Positions 1-7,393 of a stretch of DNA of 41,487 bases are shown here, piece by piece (the first letter of the stretch is position 1; every line of letters starts with the position of its first letter). The notes under the pieces are model-generated. The model saw nothing but the letters and a program-made list of their open reading frames with translations, was not told the origin of the DNA and ran no database searches. The stretch is from an uncultured Dialister sp. (GTDB lineage: Bacteria; Bacillota; Negativicutes; Veillonellales; Dialisteraceae): positions 1 through 41,487 of the forward strand of contig CAKPUX010000013.1 in the NCBI GenBank assembly GCA_934193095.1. Reading direction: 5' to 3'. The position numbers and the translations under genes were made by a program.

Positions 1-40
1 AATGACGACACAGGAGTTGCGCCATTCTATTGAAAAACTC

Positions 41-106
41 GCGGCGCTTTCCTTTTATGATGCGCCGCACCACAACCCTGAACCCGCCAACCTGAACCCT
101 AAACCT
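41..106. repeat. GC-hairpin cassette plus CCTGAA-type tract
   Basis: A stem GCGGCGC (41-47) pairs with GCGCCGC (62-68) around an AT-rich loop, followed by degenerate AACCCTGAACCC-type sequence up to the stop of the DUF1294 gene. The same hairpin core recurs at 2090, 8532, 11290, 33180 and 41398. This copy lacks the GGCATCGCC arm that precedes most of the others. Confidence 0.7.
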
Positions 107-379
107 TTATGCATTTACTGCAAACCACGCGATGAGTGAAAAATGCATCGCCATAAATAGCAGTACGAGAATACAGAATTTCTTATGCCGGGTTTTATGA
201 TGAAAGAGATGCATGCCAAGGAAGGCACCAAAGGAGCCGCCAAGAGCGGCCCAGGTGAGGAGTGCCATTTCTGAGATGCGCCACGCGCCATGAATGGCTT
301 TCCACTTGTCTATGCCGTAGAGGATGCATGTGATGGCGTTCATGATGAGGAGAATCGCGGCGATGGTGATTGGATTCAT
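107..379 (-). CDS. DUF1294 small membrane protein
   Basis: A 90-residue protein of the DUF1294 family, whose function is unknown. Visible family marks are YGIDKWKA near residue 21, a RISE motif, the GGSFGAFLGM glycine-rich turn and the RHKTRHKKF-like basic patch (here HHKTRHKKF). About three hydrophobic segments suggest an inner-membrane protein. A ribosome site GAGGAAAT precedes the ATG, and the gene starts 7 bases after the mutY stop, so the two are probably cotranscribed. Length matches the family (about 85-120 residues). Family membership is confident; a role in DNA repair from the mutY linkage would be guesswork. Confidence 0.85.
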   Translation of the reverse strand: MNPITIAAILLIMNAITCILYGIDKWKAIHGAWRISEMALLTWAALGGSFGAFLGMHLFHHKTRHKKFCILVLLFMAMHFSLIAWFAVNA

Positions 380-386
380 GATTTCC

Positions 387-1424
387 TCACAGCAATTTCT
401 CTACGAAGGCCGCAAGGCGGGCGTGAGGGCCTGCGAGGGGGATTTCTTTGTATTCGGCCGCGCTGAACCACTGGTATTCCCCCGCCGGAACGATGATATT
501 TCCCATTTCGTAAGCGCTCATGTGCCAGATGCGGTGGGTAAAGATGTGTGTGCAGCGCCAAAGGTCCTGCTCCGCTTTGCCTTGCAGCTCTTTTTCGAGG
601 AGCTTTCTGCTTTCTTCGATCGTTCCCGAAAGTGTCATGGGAAATTCCCACATGGAGGCGAGCATGCCTGTCCGTGGACGCTTGTGCAGGAGTACTTTGC
701 CGTCCCTGATGCAGATGGCGCAGGCGGCGCATAATTCCTGCTGCGGTTTCTTCTTCGTGCGATGCGGCAGCTCTTCGACTCTTCCCTGATGAAAGGCTTC
801 GCAGAAGGCTGAGAGCGGACAGGTATCGCACCTCGGATGCTTGGGAATACAGACATTCGCCCCGAGATCCATCAGGGCTTCGTTGAAATCTCCTGCCCGA
901 TCCGGCAGTGTCTCGCAAACGAGCTGTGTGATCCTTTTCCTTCCTGCTGTTTTTAAAATATCATCCTCGATACCATAGAGTCTGGCGTAGACGCGAAGGA
1001 CATTCCCGTCGATGGCAGCTTCTTTTTTCCCAAAAGCCATGGAGAGGATGGCACCGGCGGTGTAGTCGCCGATCCCGGGAAGGGCCCTGATCTCTTCCTT
1101 TCCTTGCGGCATGGCGCTTCCGTAGCTTTCTTTGATGAGCAGAGCCGCTTTGTGCAGATTTCTGGCGCGGCTGTAGTAGCCGAGGCCCTGCCACTGGTGA
1201 AGCACATCTGCCTCGTCCGCCTCTGCCAGGGCTTCGATGGTAGGAAATCTCTCCATCCAGCTCGTGAAATAGGGCTTCACGGCTTCTGTCCGCGTCTGCT
1301 GGAGCATGATCTCGGACACCCAGACATGATAGGGGTCTCTGGGCTTTGTCTCCCGCCAGGGAAGCTCTCGTTTGTTTTGATCAAACCAGGCCAACAGGAT
1401 ACCCGGCCATTCGGTATATGTCAA
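387..1424 (-). CDS. mutY: A/G-specific adenine DNA glycosylase MutY
   Basis: Removes adenine mispaired with 8-oxoguanine in base-excision repair. Counting from the TTG start chosen here (345 residues): LPWR near residue 22, catalytic Glu38 in VSEIMLQQT, helix-hairpin-helix LPGIGDYTAGA, catalytic Asp129 in IDGNVLRV, and the [4Fe-4S] ligands Cys192, Cys199, Cys202 and Cys208 spaced C-x6-C-x2-C-x5-C. The C-terminal ~120 residues are the Nudix-like domain that recognises oxoG. An ATG 36 bases further upstream (1460) lacks a ribosome site and lies against the preceding terminator, whereas the TTG at 1424 has AAGGAG six bases before it. The MTH1-like Nudix gene lies just upstream and DUF1294 just downstream. 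Confidence 0.95.
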   Translation of the reverse strand: MTYTEWPGILLAWFDQNKRELPWRETKPRDPYHVWVSEIMLQQTRTEAVKPYFTSWMERFPTIEALAEADEADVLHQWQGLGYYSRARNLHKAALLIKESYGSAMPQGKEEIRALPGIGDYTAGAILSMAFGKKEAAIDGNVLRVYARLYGIEDDILKTAGRKRITQLVCETLPDRAGDFNEALMDLGANVCIPKHPRCDTCPLSAFCEAFHQGRVEELPHRTKKKPQQELCAACAICIRDGKVLLHKRPRTGMLASMWEFPMTLSGTIEESRKLLEKELQGKAEQDLWRCTHIFTHRIWHMSAYEMGNIIVPAGEYQWFSAAEYKEIPLAGPHARLAAFVEKLL

Positions 1425-1463
1425 TGTTTTCTCCTTCCTGATCCATTTCTCGCGTCGCATCGT

Positions 1464-1500
1464 ATAAAAACAGCGCAGAAATCATCATTTCTGCGCACTG
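1464..1500 (-). terminator. Rho-independent terminator after the Nudix gene
   Basis: GCGCAGAAAT and its complement ATTTCTGCGC surround a four-base loop, followed on the minus strand by a TGTTTTTAT tract. It begins directly after the Nudix stop codon and separates that gene from mutY. Confidence 0.8.
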
Positions 1501-1501
1501 T

Positions 1502-1972
1502 TTATTTCATTTCTTCAAATTCGTAATCATAAACGGTATCCCCATCCTCCGCAAAGTAGACAGTCCCGCGGATCCTCTTGCCGGAGAGGATCATCGGCAG
1601 CCAGATGCGGTCGGCCATCCACATGTCTTCGTAGGGAAAATCTTTCGGATGAAACCATCTCGGCTCCATTTCATCCGAAAGGTGCGGCGTCCCGCTCCAG
1701 TCCTGCGCGAGGTAGATGATCCCAGCGTGCGACCAGGTGGTATCGGATGGCTGGTGGAAATAGAGATCCCCCACCATCGTAAGTCGTTCCGGTCTGGCAG
1801 TAAGGCCGCACTCTTCGAAGAGCTCGCGGGCGGCGCACTCCCGCATGGTCTCGCCGGCTTCTATTTTGCCGCCGAAGCCGTTCCATTTGCCGTAGCCCAT
1901 GCCGCGGCGTTTCCGTCCCAGAAGGATGCGGCCGTCAGGTGAGACGGGAAAAACCAATGATGTATCTCGCAT
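1502..1972 (-). CDS. Nudix hydrolase, MTH1-like (oxidised purine dNTPase)
   Basis: A 156-residue Nudix pyrophosphatase. A perfect Nudix box (G-x5-E-x7-REUxEExGU) runs from GKIEAGE through RELFEECGL around residues 37-59, supplying the Mg2+-binding glutamates. The flanking NGFGGK and the later W-rich segment DEMEPRWFHPKDFP resemble the MTH1/NUDT1 group, which hydrolyses 8-oxo-dGTP and 2-hydroxy-dATP, more than E. coli MutT. GAGGT lies about seven bases before the ATG. It sits immediately upstream of mutY on the same strand, joining pool sanitation and mismatch repair of the oxidised-guanine (GO) system, although a terminator lies between them. Substrate is inferred from family resemblance. Confidence 0.85.
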   Translation of the reverse strand: MRDTSLVFPVSPDGRILLGRKRRGMGYGKWNGFGGKIEAGETMRECAARELFEECGLTARPERLTMVGDLYFHQPSDTTWSHAGIIYLAQDWSGTPHLSDEMEPRWFHPKDFPYEDMWMADRIWLPMILSGKRIRGTVYFAEDGDTVYDYEFEEMK

Positions 1973-2154
1973 AAGATGACCTCATAAAAAAAACAGGTTC
2001 AGGGTTAACCTATGGGGCGCGCCATCCTTTGATTACATGCAAAAGAGGTTCAGCAGGGGAGCAGGTTCAGAGGGTTCAAAGGGGGTGGTGCGGCGCATAA
2101 AAAATAGAAGCGCCGCGGAGTATAGATGGTGGCGATGCCCGAAGGCGGTATTCA
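1973..2154. repeat. Composite intergenic repeat (GGTTCA tract, GC hairpin)
   Basis: No gene. From left to right: an AGGTTCAGGGTT segment, a GATTACATGCAAAAGAGG segment recurring in inverted form near 33255, GGTTCA-type repeats, then the GC hairpin GCGGCGC (2090-2096)/GCGCCGC (2110-2116) and a GGCGATGCC arm. This is the minus-strand orientation of the cassette at 33157 and 41375. Confidence 0.75.
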
Positions 2155-2250
2155 AGTCACCAGTCACCAGTCACTAGTCGCTCGAGGCTCCTAATCCCTA
2201 GTCACTAGCCACTAGTCACCAGTCACCAGTCACTAGTCACCAGTCACTAG
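2155..2250. repeat. Heptamer-period tract (AGTCACY)
   Basis: About 13 consecutive degenerate 7-base units such as AGTCACC, AGTCACT, ACTAGTC and ACCAGTC, with one interruption (CGAGGCTCCTAATC). The tract abuts the stop codon of the HD-domain gene: the TAG of that gene begins the first CTAGTGACTGG unit on the minus strand. Confidence 0.85.
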
Positions 2251-2763
2251 CTATTTCTTCACCGGATCATAGGTCTCGAAGTACAGCTCGCGGAAGAGAC
2301 GCTTGCCTGTCTCGGTCTTGTAGAGGCGGTGATAGAGGGCTTTATTCTGCTCATCGGAGGCACCATCTTCGAATTGGTTCACAAGCATGTCAGCCTCGGC
2401 CAGGATCTGGGCATCGGGACCATCAATGGAGCCATAGGAATGGTGATGGGCAATGAGCCAGAGGATGCGGTCGATTTCCGCCTGCGTGAAGTGCAGACGC
2501 TTCAGCATCGGAAGTGCCTCTTTCGGGCCGAGCTCCTGCTGGATCATGCCGTCGTTTCTTCCGTACTTGATTTCTCCCTGATGGATGCCAATGTCGTGGA
2601 CATACGCCGCAGCTTCAAGAATGAACTGTGTCTCAGCGTCCAATCCTTCTTCGAGACCGATCTGCTTGGCAAAAGCATGGACCTTCAGGAAATGGTGAAT
2701 CCGTTTCGCATCGCCACGATCATAATGGATCATGGCTTCGCAGAGTGTCATGAGTTTATCCAT
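2251..2763 (-). CDS. HD-domain phosphohydrolase
   Basis: A 170-residue all-helical HD-superfamily protein. Metal-ligand signatures are the RIHHFLKVHAF helix near residue 21, the AAYVHDIG histidine-aspartate pair near residue 55, LIAHHHSYG near residue 104, and a later ADMLVN aspartate near residue 122. This is the simple HD fold of nucleotidases and (p)ppGpp-hydrolase-like enzymes; no regulatory domain is attached. The substrate cannot be told from sequence. The gene seems to stand alone, followed by a heptamer tract. Confidence 0.8.
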   Translation of the reverse strand: MDKLMTLCEAMIHYDRGDAKRIHHFLKVHAFAKQIGLEEGLDAETQFILEAAAYVHDIGIHQGEIKYGRNDGMIQQELGPKEALPMLKRLHFTQAEIDRILWLIAHHHSYGSIDGPDAQILAEADMLVNQFEDGASDEQNKALYHRLYKTETGKRLFRELYFETYDPVKK

Positions 2764-2853
2764 AGTGTATGATTCCTTTCTAATAATATTTGATAAGTTC
2801 AGGGTTTGCCGTGAGGCGGCTCGTCCACTGATTGTGGATGAAAGCTCTACTCT
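2764..2853. repeat. Spacer with degenerate repeat-module remnants
   Basis: No gene. Contains GTTCAGGG and a segment GATTGTGGATGAAAGCTCTA, whose reverse complement resembles the AGAGCTTTC...CAATC segment at the window end and the AAGGCTTTCATCC segment near 11348. It marks the outer border module of the composite repeat. Confidence 0.5.
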
Positions 2854-2917
2854 CTAAGGAAACACTGATTCAATCGTTGTCCAACTTGGCTCTGCGATTG
2901 AATCATCGTTTCCCTGG
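2854..2917. mobile_element. Short MITE-like element, near-solo inverted repeats
   Basis: Left arm CTAAGGAAACACTGATTCAA (from 2854) and right arm ending in CGTTTCCCTGG (2917) form imperfect ~23-bp terminal inverted repeats with only about 18 bp between them. The arms match those of the 167-bp element at 15069-15235 (CTAGGGAAACACTGATTAAA), so this looks like an internally deleted copy. No coding capacity. Confidence 0.65.
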
Positions 2918-2984
2918 TAAGGGTGAGGAGTGTTGGTTCTTTGTATTTCTGCTTTCACACATACATCGTTTATCGGACGTCAAG

Positions 2985-3055
2985 AAAGATTTCTCGCTTC
3001 GCTCGAAATGACAATACGAGGATCTGAGGTCTCCTAGTCACTAGTCACTTATTCC
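2985..3055. repeat. TTCGAGCGAAGCGAG-type repeat and CTAGTCA units
   Basis: Contains CTCGCTTCGCTCGAAATGAC, a short dispersed palindromic sequence seen again near 8650, 30297 and 33043, followed by a few CTAGTCA heptamer units ending at about 3050. No gene. Confidence 0.65.
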
Positions 3056-3057
3056 TA

Positions 3058-3104
3058 CAAAAAAACTGCGAATCGAAAAGAAGCCCCTCCGATCCGCAGT
3101 TTTC
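3058..3104 (-). terminator. Rho-independent terminator of the OmpH/Skp gene
   Basis: AAAACTGCGGATCG-type arm (minus strand) pairs with CGATTCGCAGTTTT across a 14-base loop, ending in TTTTT on the minus strand. It lies a few bases beyond the stop codon. Confidence 0.75.
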
Positions 3105-3112
3105 TATTTCAG

Positions 3113-3529
3113 TTATTTTGCGAGTTTAGCTGTGACATCTTTGGTAATATCTACACCGCCGTCAACGACTGCGCCCTGTTCCAGAACGATGTCGAGGCCT
3201 TTTTCCTGGCGAACCTGCTGGATGGCTTTTCTGACATCATTGAAAATCGGCTGCATGGTGGAGCTTTCTTTCTGGTTCATTTCCTTCTGGATCTCAGTCA
3301 TGATCTGCTGTTTTTCCTGATCCGATTTGCCCTGGCTACGCTTTTCGAAGTTTTCCTGGGCTTTCTGGACTGCCTGTCTCATGTCGAGCTGTGCTTTCTG
3401 CATCTTCGGATGAGACTGCAGAGCTGCATTGGTATCTACATAGCCGATGCCGGCAGCGGAAGTGGAAAAGAAAGCGCCAAATGCGATCATACCAGCAGCG
3501 ACAGCTGCTACTGTTTTGTTCATTTTCAT
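3113..3529 (-). CDS. OmpH/Skp-family periplasmic chaperone
   Basis: A 138-residue secreted protein with a signal peptide (MKMNKTVAAVAAGMIAFGAF, cleavage near residue 25), then IGYVDTNAALQSHPKMQKAQ typical of the OmpH/Skp N-terminal strand. A charged coiled-coil tentacle region spans about residues 45-95 and the closing strand LDIVLEQGAVVDGGVDIT follows. Skp trimers hold unfolded outer-membrane proteins in the periplasm. In Negativicutes, the diderm Firmicutes, such genes often lie near bamA/lpx genes, but here the gene is alone between repeat-filled spacers with its own promoter and terminator. Its presence is the best evidence for an outer membrane. Ribosome site TAGGAGGAT precedes the ATG. 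Confidence 0.9.
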   Translation of the reverse strand: MKMNKTVAAVAAGMIAFGAFFSTSAAGIGYVDTNAALQSHPKMQKAQLDMRQAVQKAQENFEKRSQGKSDQEKQQIMTEIQKEMNQKESSTMQPIFNDVRKAIQQVRQEKGLDIVLEQGAVVDGGVDITKDVTAKLAK

Positions 3530-3581
3530 AGTTTATCCTCCTAACAACACTCCCCCAATAGAGAGCTTCGAGTATGTCTTA

Positions 3582-3610
3582 ATTCTAAGCTAATGGTAGC
3601 CCTATGTCAA
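3582..3610 (-). promoter_or_regulatory. Sigma-70-type promoter for the OmpH/Skp gene
   Basis: TTGACA (3605-3610) and TAGAAT (3582-3587) on the minus strand are separated by exactly 17 bp, about 50 bp before the start codon. Confidence 0.75.
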
Positions 3611-3642
3611 TGGGGGAAATGTATGGGATGGGTGGCGCGGGT

Positions 3643-3800
3643 CTAGTGACTGGTAACTAGGGACTAGTGGCTAGGGATTAGGCGTCTCAAGTGACTCGTG
3701 ACTAGGGACTTAAGGAAATACTACTTCGGGCATCGCCTCATATGAGTTTCCGGCGATGCCTCCGCCACCATTTTACATTTCTCATTCAAGAGTGGCTTTG
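3643..3800. repeat. Heptamer-period tract plus GGCATCGCC cassette variant
   Basis: 3643-3712 is an in-phase series of seven-base units (CTAGTGA, CTGGTAA, CTAGGGA, CTAGTGG, CTAGGGA, TTAGGCG and decayed units). It is followed by CGGGCATCGCCTCATATGA, a variant of the cassette arm whose GC hairpin is reduced to CCGGCGATGCC, then TTTACATTTCTCATTC. No gene lies between the OmpH/Skp promoter and purD. Confidence 0.75.
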
Positions 3801-3851
3801 AGTCATAATCAAATGGCGGCATGCCCCAATGCCAAACTCTGCCCCCCTAAT

Positions 3852-3884
3852 AAAAAAACTCGCATGGATTTCATCCACGCGAGC
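3852..3884 (-). terminator. Terminator at the end of the purine cluster
   Basis: Arms CTCGCGTGGA and TCCATGCGAG (one mismatch) pair on the minus strand and are followed by TTTTTTTATT. It lies ten bases beyond the purD stop. Confidence 0.8.
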
Positions 3885-3893
3885 TTTGGGAAT

Positions 3894-5174
3894 TTATTTC
3901 TTCGCTTCCAGATGCAGAAGGCCTTTGTCTGCGATATCGTGACGATACTGCATACCGCGCCAAGAGATACAGCTGACGCCTTCATAGGCTTTCGCCTTGG
4001 CTTCAGCGAGGGTATCTGCAAGAGCGACGACGTTCAGCACGCGGCCGCCATTGACGACGTACTGGCCGTTCTTCTTGACGGTACCAGCATGGAACACAAG
4101 ACAGCCTGCCTTTTTTGCGTCTTCAATGCCGGAGATGACTTCGCCGGAGGAATGAGAAGCCGGGTATCCTTCGGATGCGAGCACGACATCGACGGCGCAG
4201 GCTTTCTTCCAGACGACAGCTTCGTCGGAGAGCGTACCATGGACGCAGTCGAGCATGACGCGGGCGAGATCGCCGTCAAAGAGCGGGAGGACAGCTTCTG
4301 TTTCCGGATCCCCGAAGCGGCAGTTGAATTCTACCACCTTCGGCCCTTCGCTGGTGATCATAAGGCCGGCATAGAGGCAGCCTTTGAAGGGGTAGCCTTC
4401 CTTCTTCATGGCCGCTACGATCGGACGGAGGATGCGGACATTGACTTCTTCGCACATCTCTTTGGTCATGACCGGTGCGGGAGCATAGGCGCCCATGCCG
4501 CCTGTATTCGGTCCTTTATCGAAATCAAAGATGCGCTTGTGGTCCTGCGCGGAAATCATGGGGACGACGTTCGTCCCGTCGCAGAAGCAGAGCATGCTGG
4601 CTTCTTCGCCTTCCATGAATTCTTCGATGACGACCGATCTGCCGGCACCGCTGAAGGTATGCCCTTCGAGCATATCCTTCACGGTGTCGATGGCTTCTTC
4701 TTCGCTCTGCGCGATGATGACGCCCTTGCCGGAGGCCAGACCGTCAGCCTTGATGACGATCGGATAGGTATCATTGGCTTTGAGGTAAGCGATGGCTTTT
4801 TCTTCATCATCGAATGTCTCATATGCAGCTGTCGGGATGCCATATTTCTTCATGAGAGCTTTGGCGAATCCTTTGGAGCCTTCGATGCGGGCCGCTGCCT
4901 TGGACGGGCCAAAGAAGGCCATGCCTCTCTTTTCAAATTCATCCGCAAGGCCCTCGGTCAGGACGGTCTCCGGACCGGCGACGGTGAGGTCGACCTGCAT
5001 GAGGCGGGCGAAGTCAATGATATCCTCATTCCCTTTGATAGGAATGAGTGATGCGACATCGCTCATTCCATCATTGCCCGGGACGACATAGACGTCCGTC
5101 ACCGACGGACTCTGCGATAATTTCCAGAGCAGCGCGTGTTCTCTGCCGCCGCTCCCAATCACTAAAACTTTCAT
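3894..5174 (-). CDS. purD: Phosphoribosylamine-glycine ligase (GARS)
   Basis: Joins glycine to 5-phosphoribosylamine with ATP, the second step of IMP synthesis. The 426-residue length is typical. The N-terminal domain begins MKVLVIGSGGREHALLWKL, the ATP-grasp domain carries KADGLASGKGVIIA near residue 140 and EEFMEGEEASML near residue 205, and the family loop GPNTGGMGAYAPAP lies near residue 235. VVEFNCRFGDPETE supplies metal ligands near residue 285. It is the last gene of the purine cluster, 14 bases after purH, and is followed by a terminator. The ribosome site GAGAGGAAGA precedes the ATG. Confidence 0.97.
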   Translation of the reverse strand: MKVLVIGSGGREHALLWKLSQSPSVTDVYVVPGNDGMSDVASLIPIKGNEDIIDFARLMQVDLTVAGPETVLTEGLADEFEKRGMAFFGPSKAAARIEGSKGFAKALMKKYGIPTAAYETFDDEEKAIAYLKANDTYPIVIKADGLASGKGVIIAQSEEEAIDTVKDMLEGHTFSGAGRSVVIEEFMEGEEASMLCFCDGTNVVPMISAQDHKRIFDFDKGPNTGGMGAYAPAPVMTKEMCEEVNVRILRPIVAAMKKEGYPFKGCLYAGLMITSEGPKVVEFNCRFGDPETEAVLPLFDGDLARVMLDCVHGTLSDEAVVWKKACAVDVVLASEGYPASHSSGEVISGIEDAKKAGCLVFHAGTVKKNGQYVVNGGRVLNVVALADTLAEAKAKAYEGVSCISWRGMQYRHDIADKGLLHLEAKK

Positions 5175-5188
5175 ACGATCTTCCTCTC

Positions 5189-6730
5189 TCAGCTATGGCG
5201 GAAATGACGATGTCCGGTGAATACCATCGCAATGCCATATTTATTTGCCATGTCAATGGACTCCTGATCTCTGATGGATCCGCCCGGCTGGATGACTGCC
5301 GTGATGCCTGCCTTTCCTGCGGCTTCAATGGTGTCGCCAAAGGGGAAGAAGGCATCGGAGCTCATGACGGAGCCCTTCGCTTTTTCGCCTGCTTCTGCAA
5401 TCGCGATGTCAGCAGAGCCGACGCGGTTCATCTGGCCGGCACCGACGCCCAAGGTGGTGTCCTGATTTGTGAGGACGATCGCATTCGACTTCACGTGCTT
5501 GACGATGACCCAGGCAAATTCCAGTGCTTTCCATTCTTCTTCGGTCGGCGCTCTGTCAGTGACGACCTTGCAGTCCGCGCGGGTCTCTGTACTGTTGTCC
5601 GGTGTCTGGATCAGGAGGCCGCCGGATACCTTGTGCAGCTGCAGTTCTTCATGCGTAAGGGACGGTACTTCGATCAGGCGGATATTCTTTTTCGTTTCCA
5701 GCACTTCCAAGGCTTCCTTGGAGAATTTCGGCGCCATGACGACTTCGAAGAAAATCGGTTTCATTTCTTCTGCCGTTGCCTTGTCGCATTCGCGATTCAT
5801 CGCGACGATACCGCCAAAAGCAGACTTGCTGTCAGCCGCAAAGGCTTTCTTGAATGCATCGAGTGCATTCTCACCGAGTGCGCAGCCACATGGGTTTGTG
5901 TGCTTGATGATGGCGCAGGCTGGCTGGTCTTTCCATTCGCTGGCCAGATCCCAAGCCGCTTCCATATCGACGATGTTGTTGTAAGAGAGTTCTTTGCCGT
6001 GAAGCTGTTTCGCATCCGCGATGCCGCCCTTCACTTCCGGATCTTTGTAGAAAGCGGCTTTCTGGTGCGGGTTTTCGCCGTAACGCAGGTCCTGCACTTT
6101 CACATACGCTTTGCTGTAGATGTCCGGCAGGGTGTCTTTGCTGCCATTGACTTCCTTCGTCATATAGTCAGCGATCGCGCAGTCATAGAGTCCGGTATGC
6201 AGGAAGGCTTTTCTGGAGAGATCCAGACGGAATTCTTCGGTGAGCGTATCTGACTTGATGCGTTCCAGAATGTCGCTGTACTGGGACGGATCGACAACGA
6301 TGGTGACGTATTTGTAATTCTTTGCTGCCGCGCGAACCATGGATGGGCCGCCGATATCGATATTCTCGATCGCTTCAGCGCGGGTCACATCCGGCTTGGC
6401 GATGGTTTCGCGGAAGGGGTACAGGTTGACAGCGACAAGATCGATGCCGGTGATCCCATGCTCCTTCATAGCTTTTACATGGTCCGGGTTATCACGGATG
6501 GCAAGGATGCCGCCATGGATCATAGGATGCAGTGTCTTCACGCGTCCATCCATCATTTCCGGGAAACCGGTCACTTCAGAAACGGATTTGACCGGAATGC
6601 CGGCATCCGCGATGGCTTTCATCGTGCCGCCGGTGGAAATGATCTCCACGCCCAGTTCATGAAGGCCTTTTGCAAATTCTACAACACCGGTCTTATCCGA
6701 TACGCTGATCAGTGCTCTTTTAATTGCCAT
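5189..6730 (-). CDS. purH: Bifunctional AICAR transformylase/IMP cyclohydrolase
   Basis: Performs the last two steps to IMP: formyl transfer from 10-formyl-THF to AICAR, then ring closure. The 513-residue length fits. The N-terminal MGS-like cyclohydrolase domain starts ALISVSDKTGVVEFAKGL and contains the GRVKTLHPMIHGGIL substrate loop near residue 65. The transformylase domain carries YGENPHQKAAFY near residue 220, the KHTNPCG catalytic motif near residue 260 and SAFGGIVAMNRE near residue 288. AAGGAGGAAT precedes the ATG. The 45-bp gap to purN contains a minimal fragment of the intergenic repeat. Confidence 0.97.
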   Translation of the reverse strand: MAIKRALISVSDKTGVVEFAKGLHELGVEIISTGGTMKAIADAGIPVKSVSEVTGFPEMMDGRVKTLHPMIHGGILAIRDNPDHVKAMKEHGITGIDLVAVNLYPFRETIAKPDVTRAEAIENIDIGGPSMVRAAAKNYKYVTIVVDPSQYSDILERIKSDTLTEEFRLDLSRKAFLHTGLYDCAIADYMTKEVNGSKDTLPDIYSKAYVKVQDLRYGENPHQKAAFYKDPEVKGGIADAKQLHGKELSYNNIVDMEAAWDLASEWKDQPACAIIKHTNPCGCALGENALDAFKKAFAADSKSAFGGIVAMNRECDKATAEEMKPIFFEVVMAPKFSKEALEVLETKKNIRLIEVPSLTHEELQLHKVSGGLLIQTPDNSTETRADCKVVTDRAPTEEEWKALEFAWVIVKHVKSNAIVLTNQDTTLGVGAGQMNRVGSADIAIAEAGEKAKGSVMSSDAFFPFGDTIEAAGKAGITAVIQPGGSIRDQESIDMANKYGIAMVFTGHRHFRHS

Positions 6731-6751
6731 TGATATTCCTCCTTTTATTTA

Positions 6752-6780
6752 TGGGTTCAGGGTTCTAGCCACTAGTCACT
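6752..6780. repeat. Minimal repeat fragment between purN and purH
   Basis: TGGGTTCAGGGTT followed by CTAGCCACTAGTCACT, a shortened junction of the GGTTCAG and AGTCACT tract types, squeezed between the purN stop and the purH ribosome site. The last four bases overlap the purN stop region. Confidence 0.6.
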
Positions 6781-7393
6781 TTTCCCTATGCATCCCCGTC
6801 ACATGATGTCCTTCTACATGGAGTTCATCACGGCAGTAAGCTGCTACGGTGCGAACGTAGGCGGGGTGCTCCTGCTCAAGGATGCGATCTGCAAGTGTGT
6901 CTTCGGTGTCATCGTCGTAGACAGGCACAGCGACCTGCGTGATGATCGGGCCGTCGTCAAGACCGGTGCCCACGAAGTGGACTGTGCAGCCTGCGACTTT
7001 TACGCCCGCTTCGATCGCCTGACGCTGGGCATGAAGTCCACGGAAGCTCGGGAGAAGCGCCGGATGGATATTGATGATGCGGTTCGGGAATGCGTTCACA
7101 AGCTCTTCCCCGCAGATACGCATATATCCTGCAAGACAGATGAGGTCTGGCGCATAGGACTTGGCAGCAGACAGAATGGCTGCATTGAAGTCCGCCTTGT
7201 TCGCGAAGTCTTTGCGTTCAAGAACCGTCGCAGGTACATTCCAGCGCTTGGCGCGTTCAAGGACCTGGGCATCGGCATGGTCGCAGATCACGCCGATCAC
7301 AGTGCCGTCAATGGTACCATTGACCGTCGCTTCATGGATGGCTTCTGCATTCGATCCCCGGCCGGAAGCGAAAATCAAAATTTTCTTACTCAT
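6776..7393 (-). CDS. purN: Phosphoribosylglycinamide formyltransferase
   Basis: Transfers the formyl group of 10-formyl-THF to GAR, the third step of IMP synthesis. 205 residues from the chosen ATG. The phosphate-binding loop KKILIFASGRGSNAEAI lies at the N-terminus, the catalytic Asn/His pair in NIHPALLPSFRG near residue 106, and the folate-binding loop VAGCTVHFVGTGLDDGPII ends near residue 145 with its Asp. The start overlaps the purM stop by 8 bases (ATGAGTAA), indicating translational coupling; an in-frame ATG 12 bases upstream lacks a better ribosome site. Confidence 0.95.
   Translation of the reverse strand: MSKKILIFASGRGSNAEAIHEATVNGTIDGTVIGVICDHADAQVLERAKRWNVPATVLERKDFANKADFNAAILSAAKSYAPDLICLAGYMRICGEELVNAFPNRIINIHPALLPSFRGLHAQRQAIEAGVKVAGCTVHFVGTGLDDGPIITQVAVPVYDDDTEDTLADRILEQEHPAYVRTVAAYCRDELHVEGHHVTGMHREK

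Noticed and set aside
2155..2250. Possible CRISPR array
   Set aside because: Units are only 7 bp, degenerate and contiguous with no spacers; no cas genes are present.
3756..5051. A 431-codon open frame on the plus strand opposite purD
   Set aside because: Starts inside repeat DNA, has no ribosome site, and the opposite strand has a clear full-length purD.
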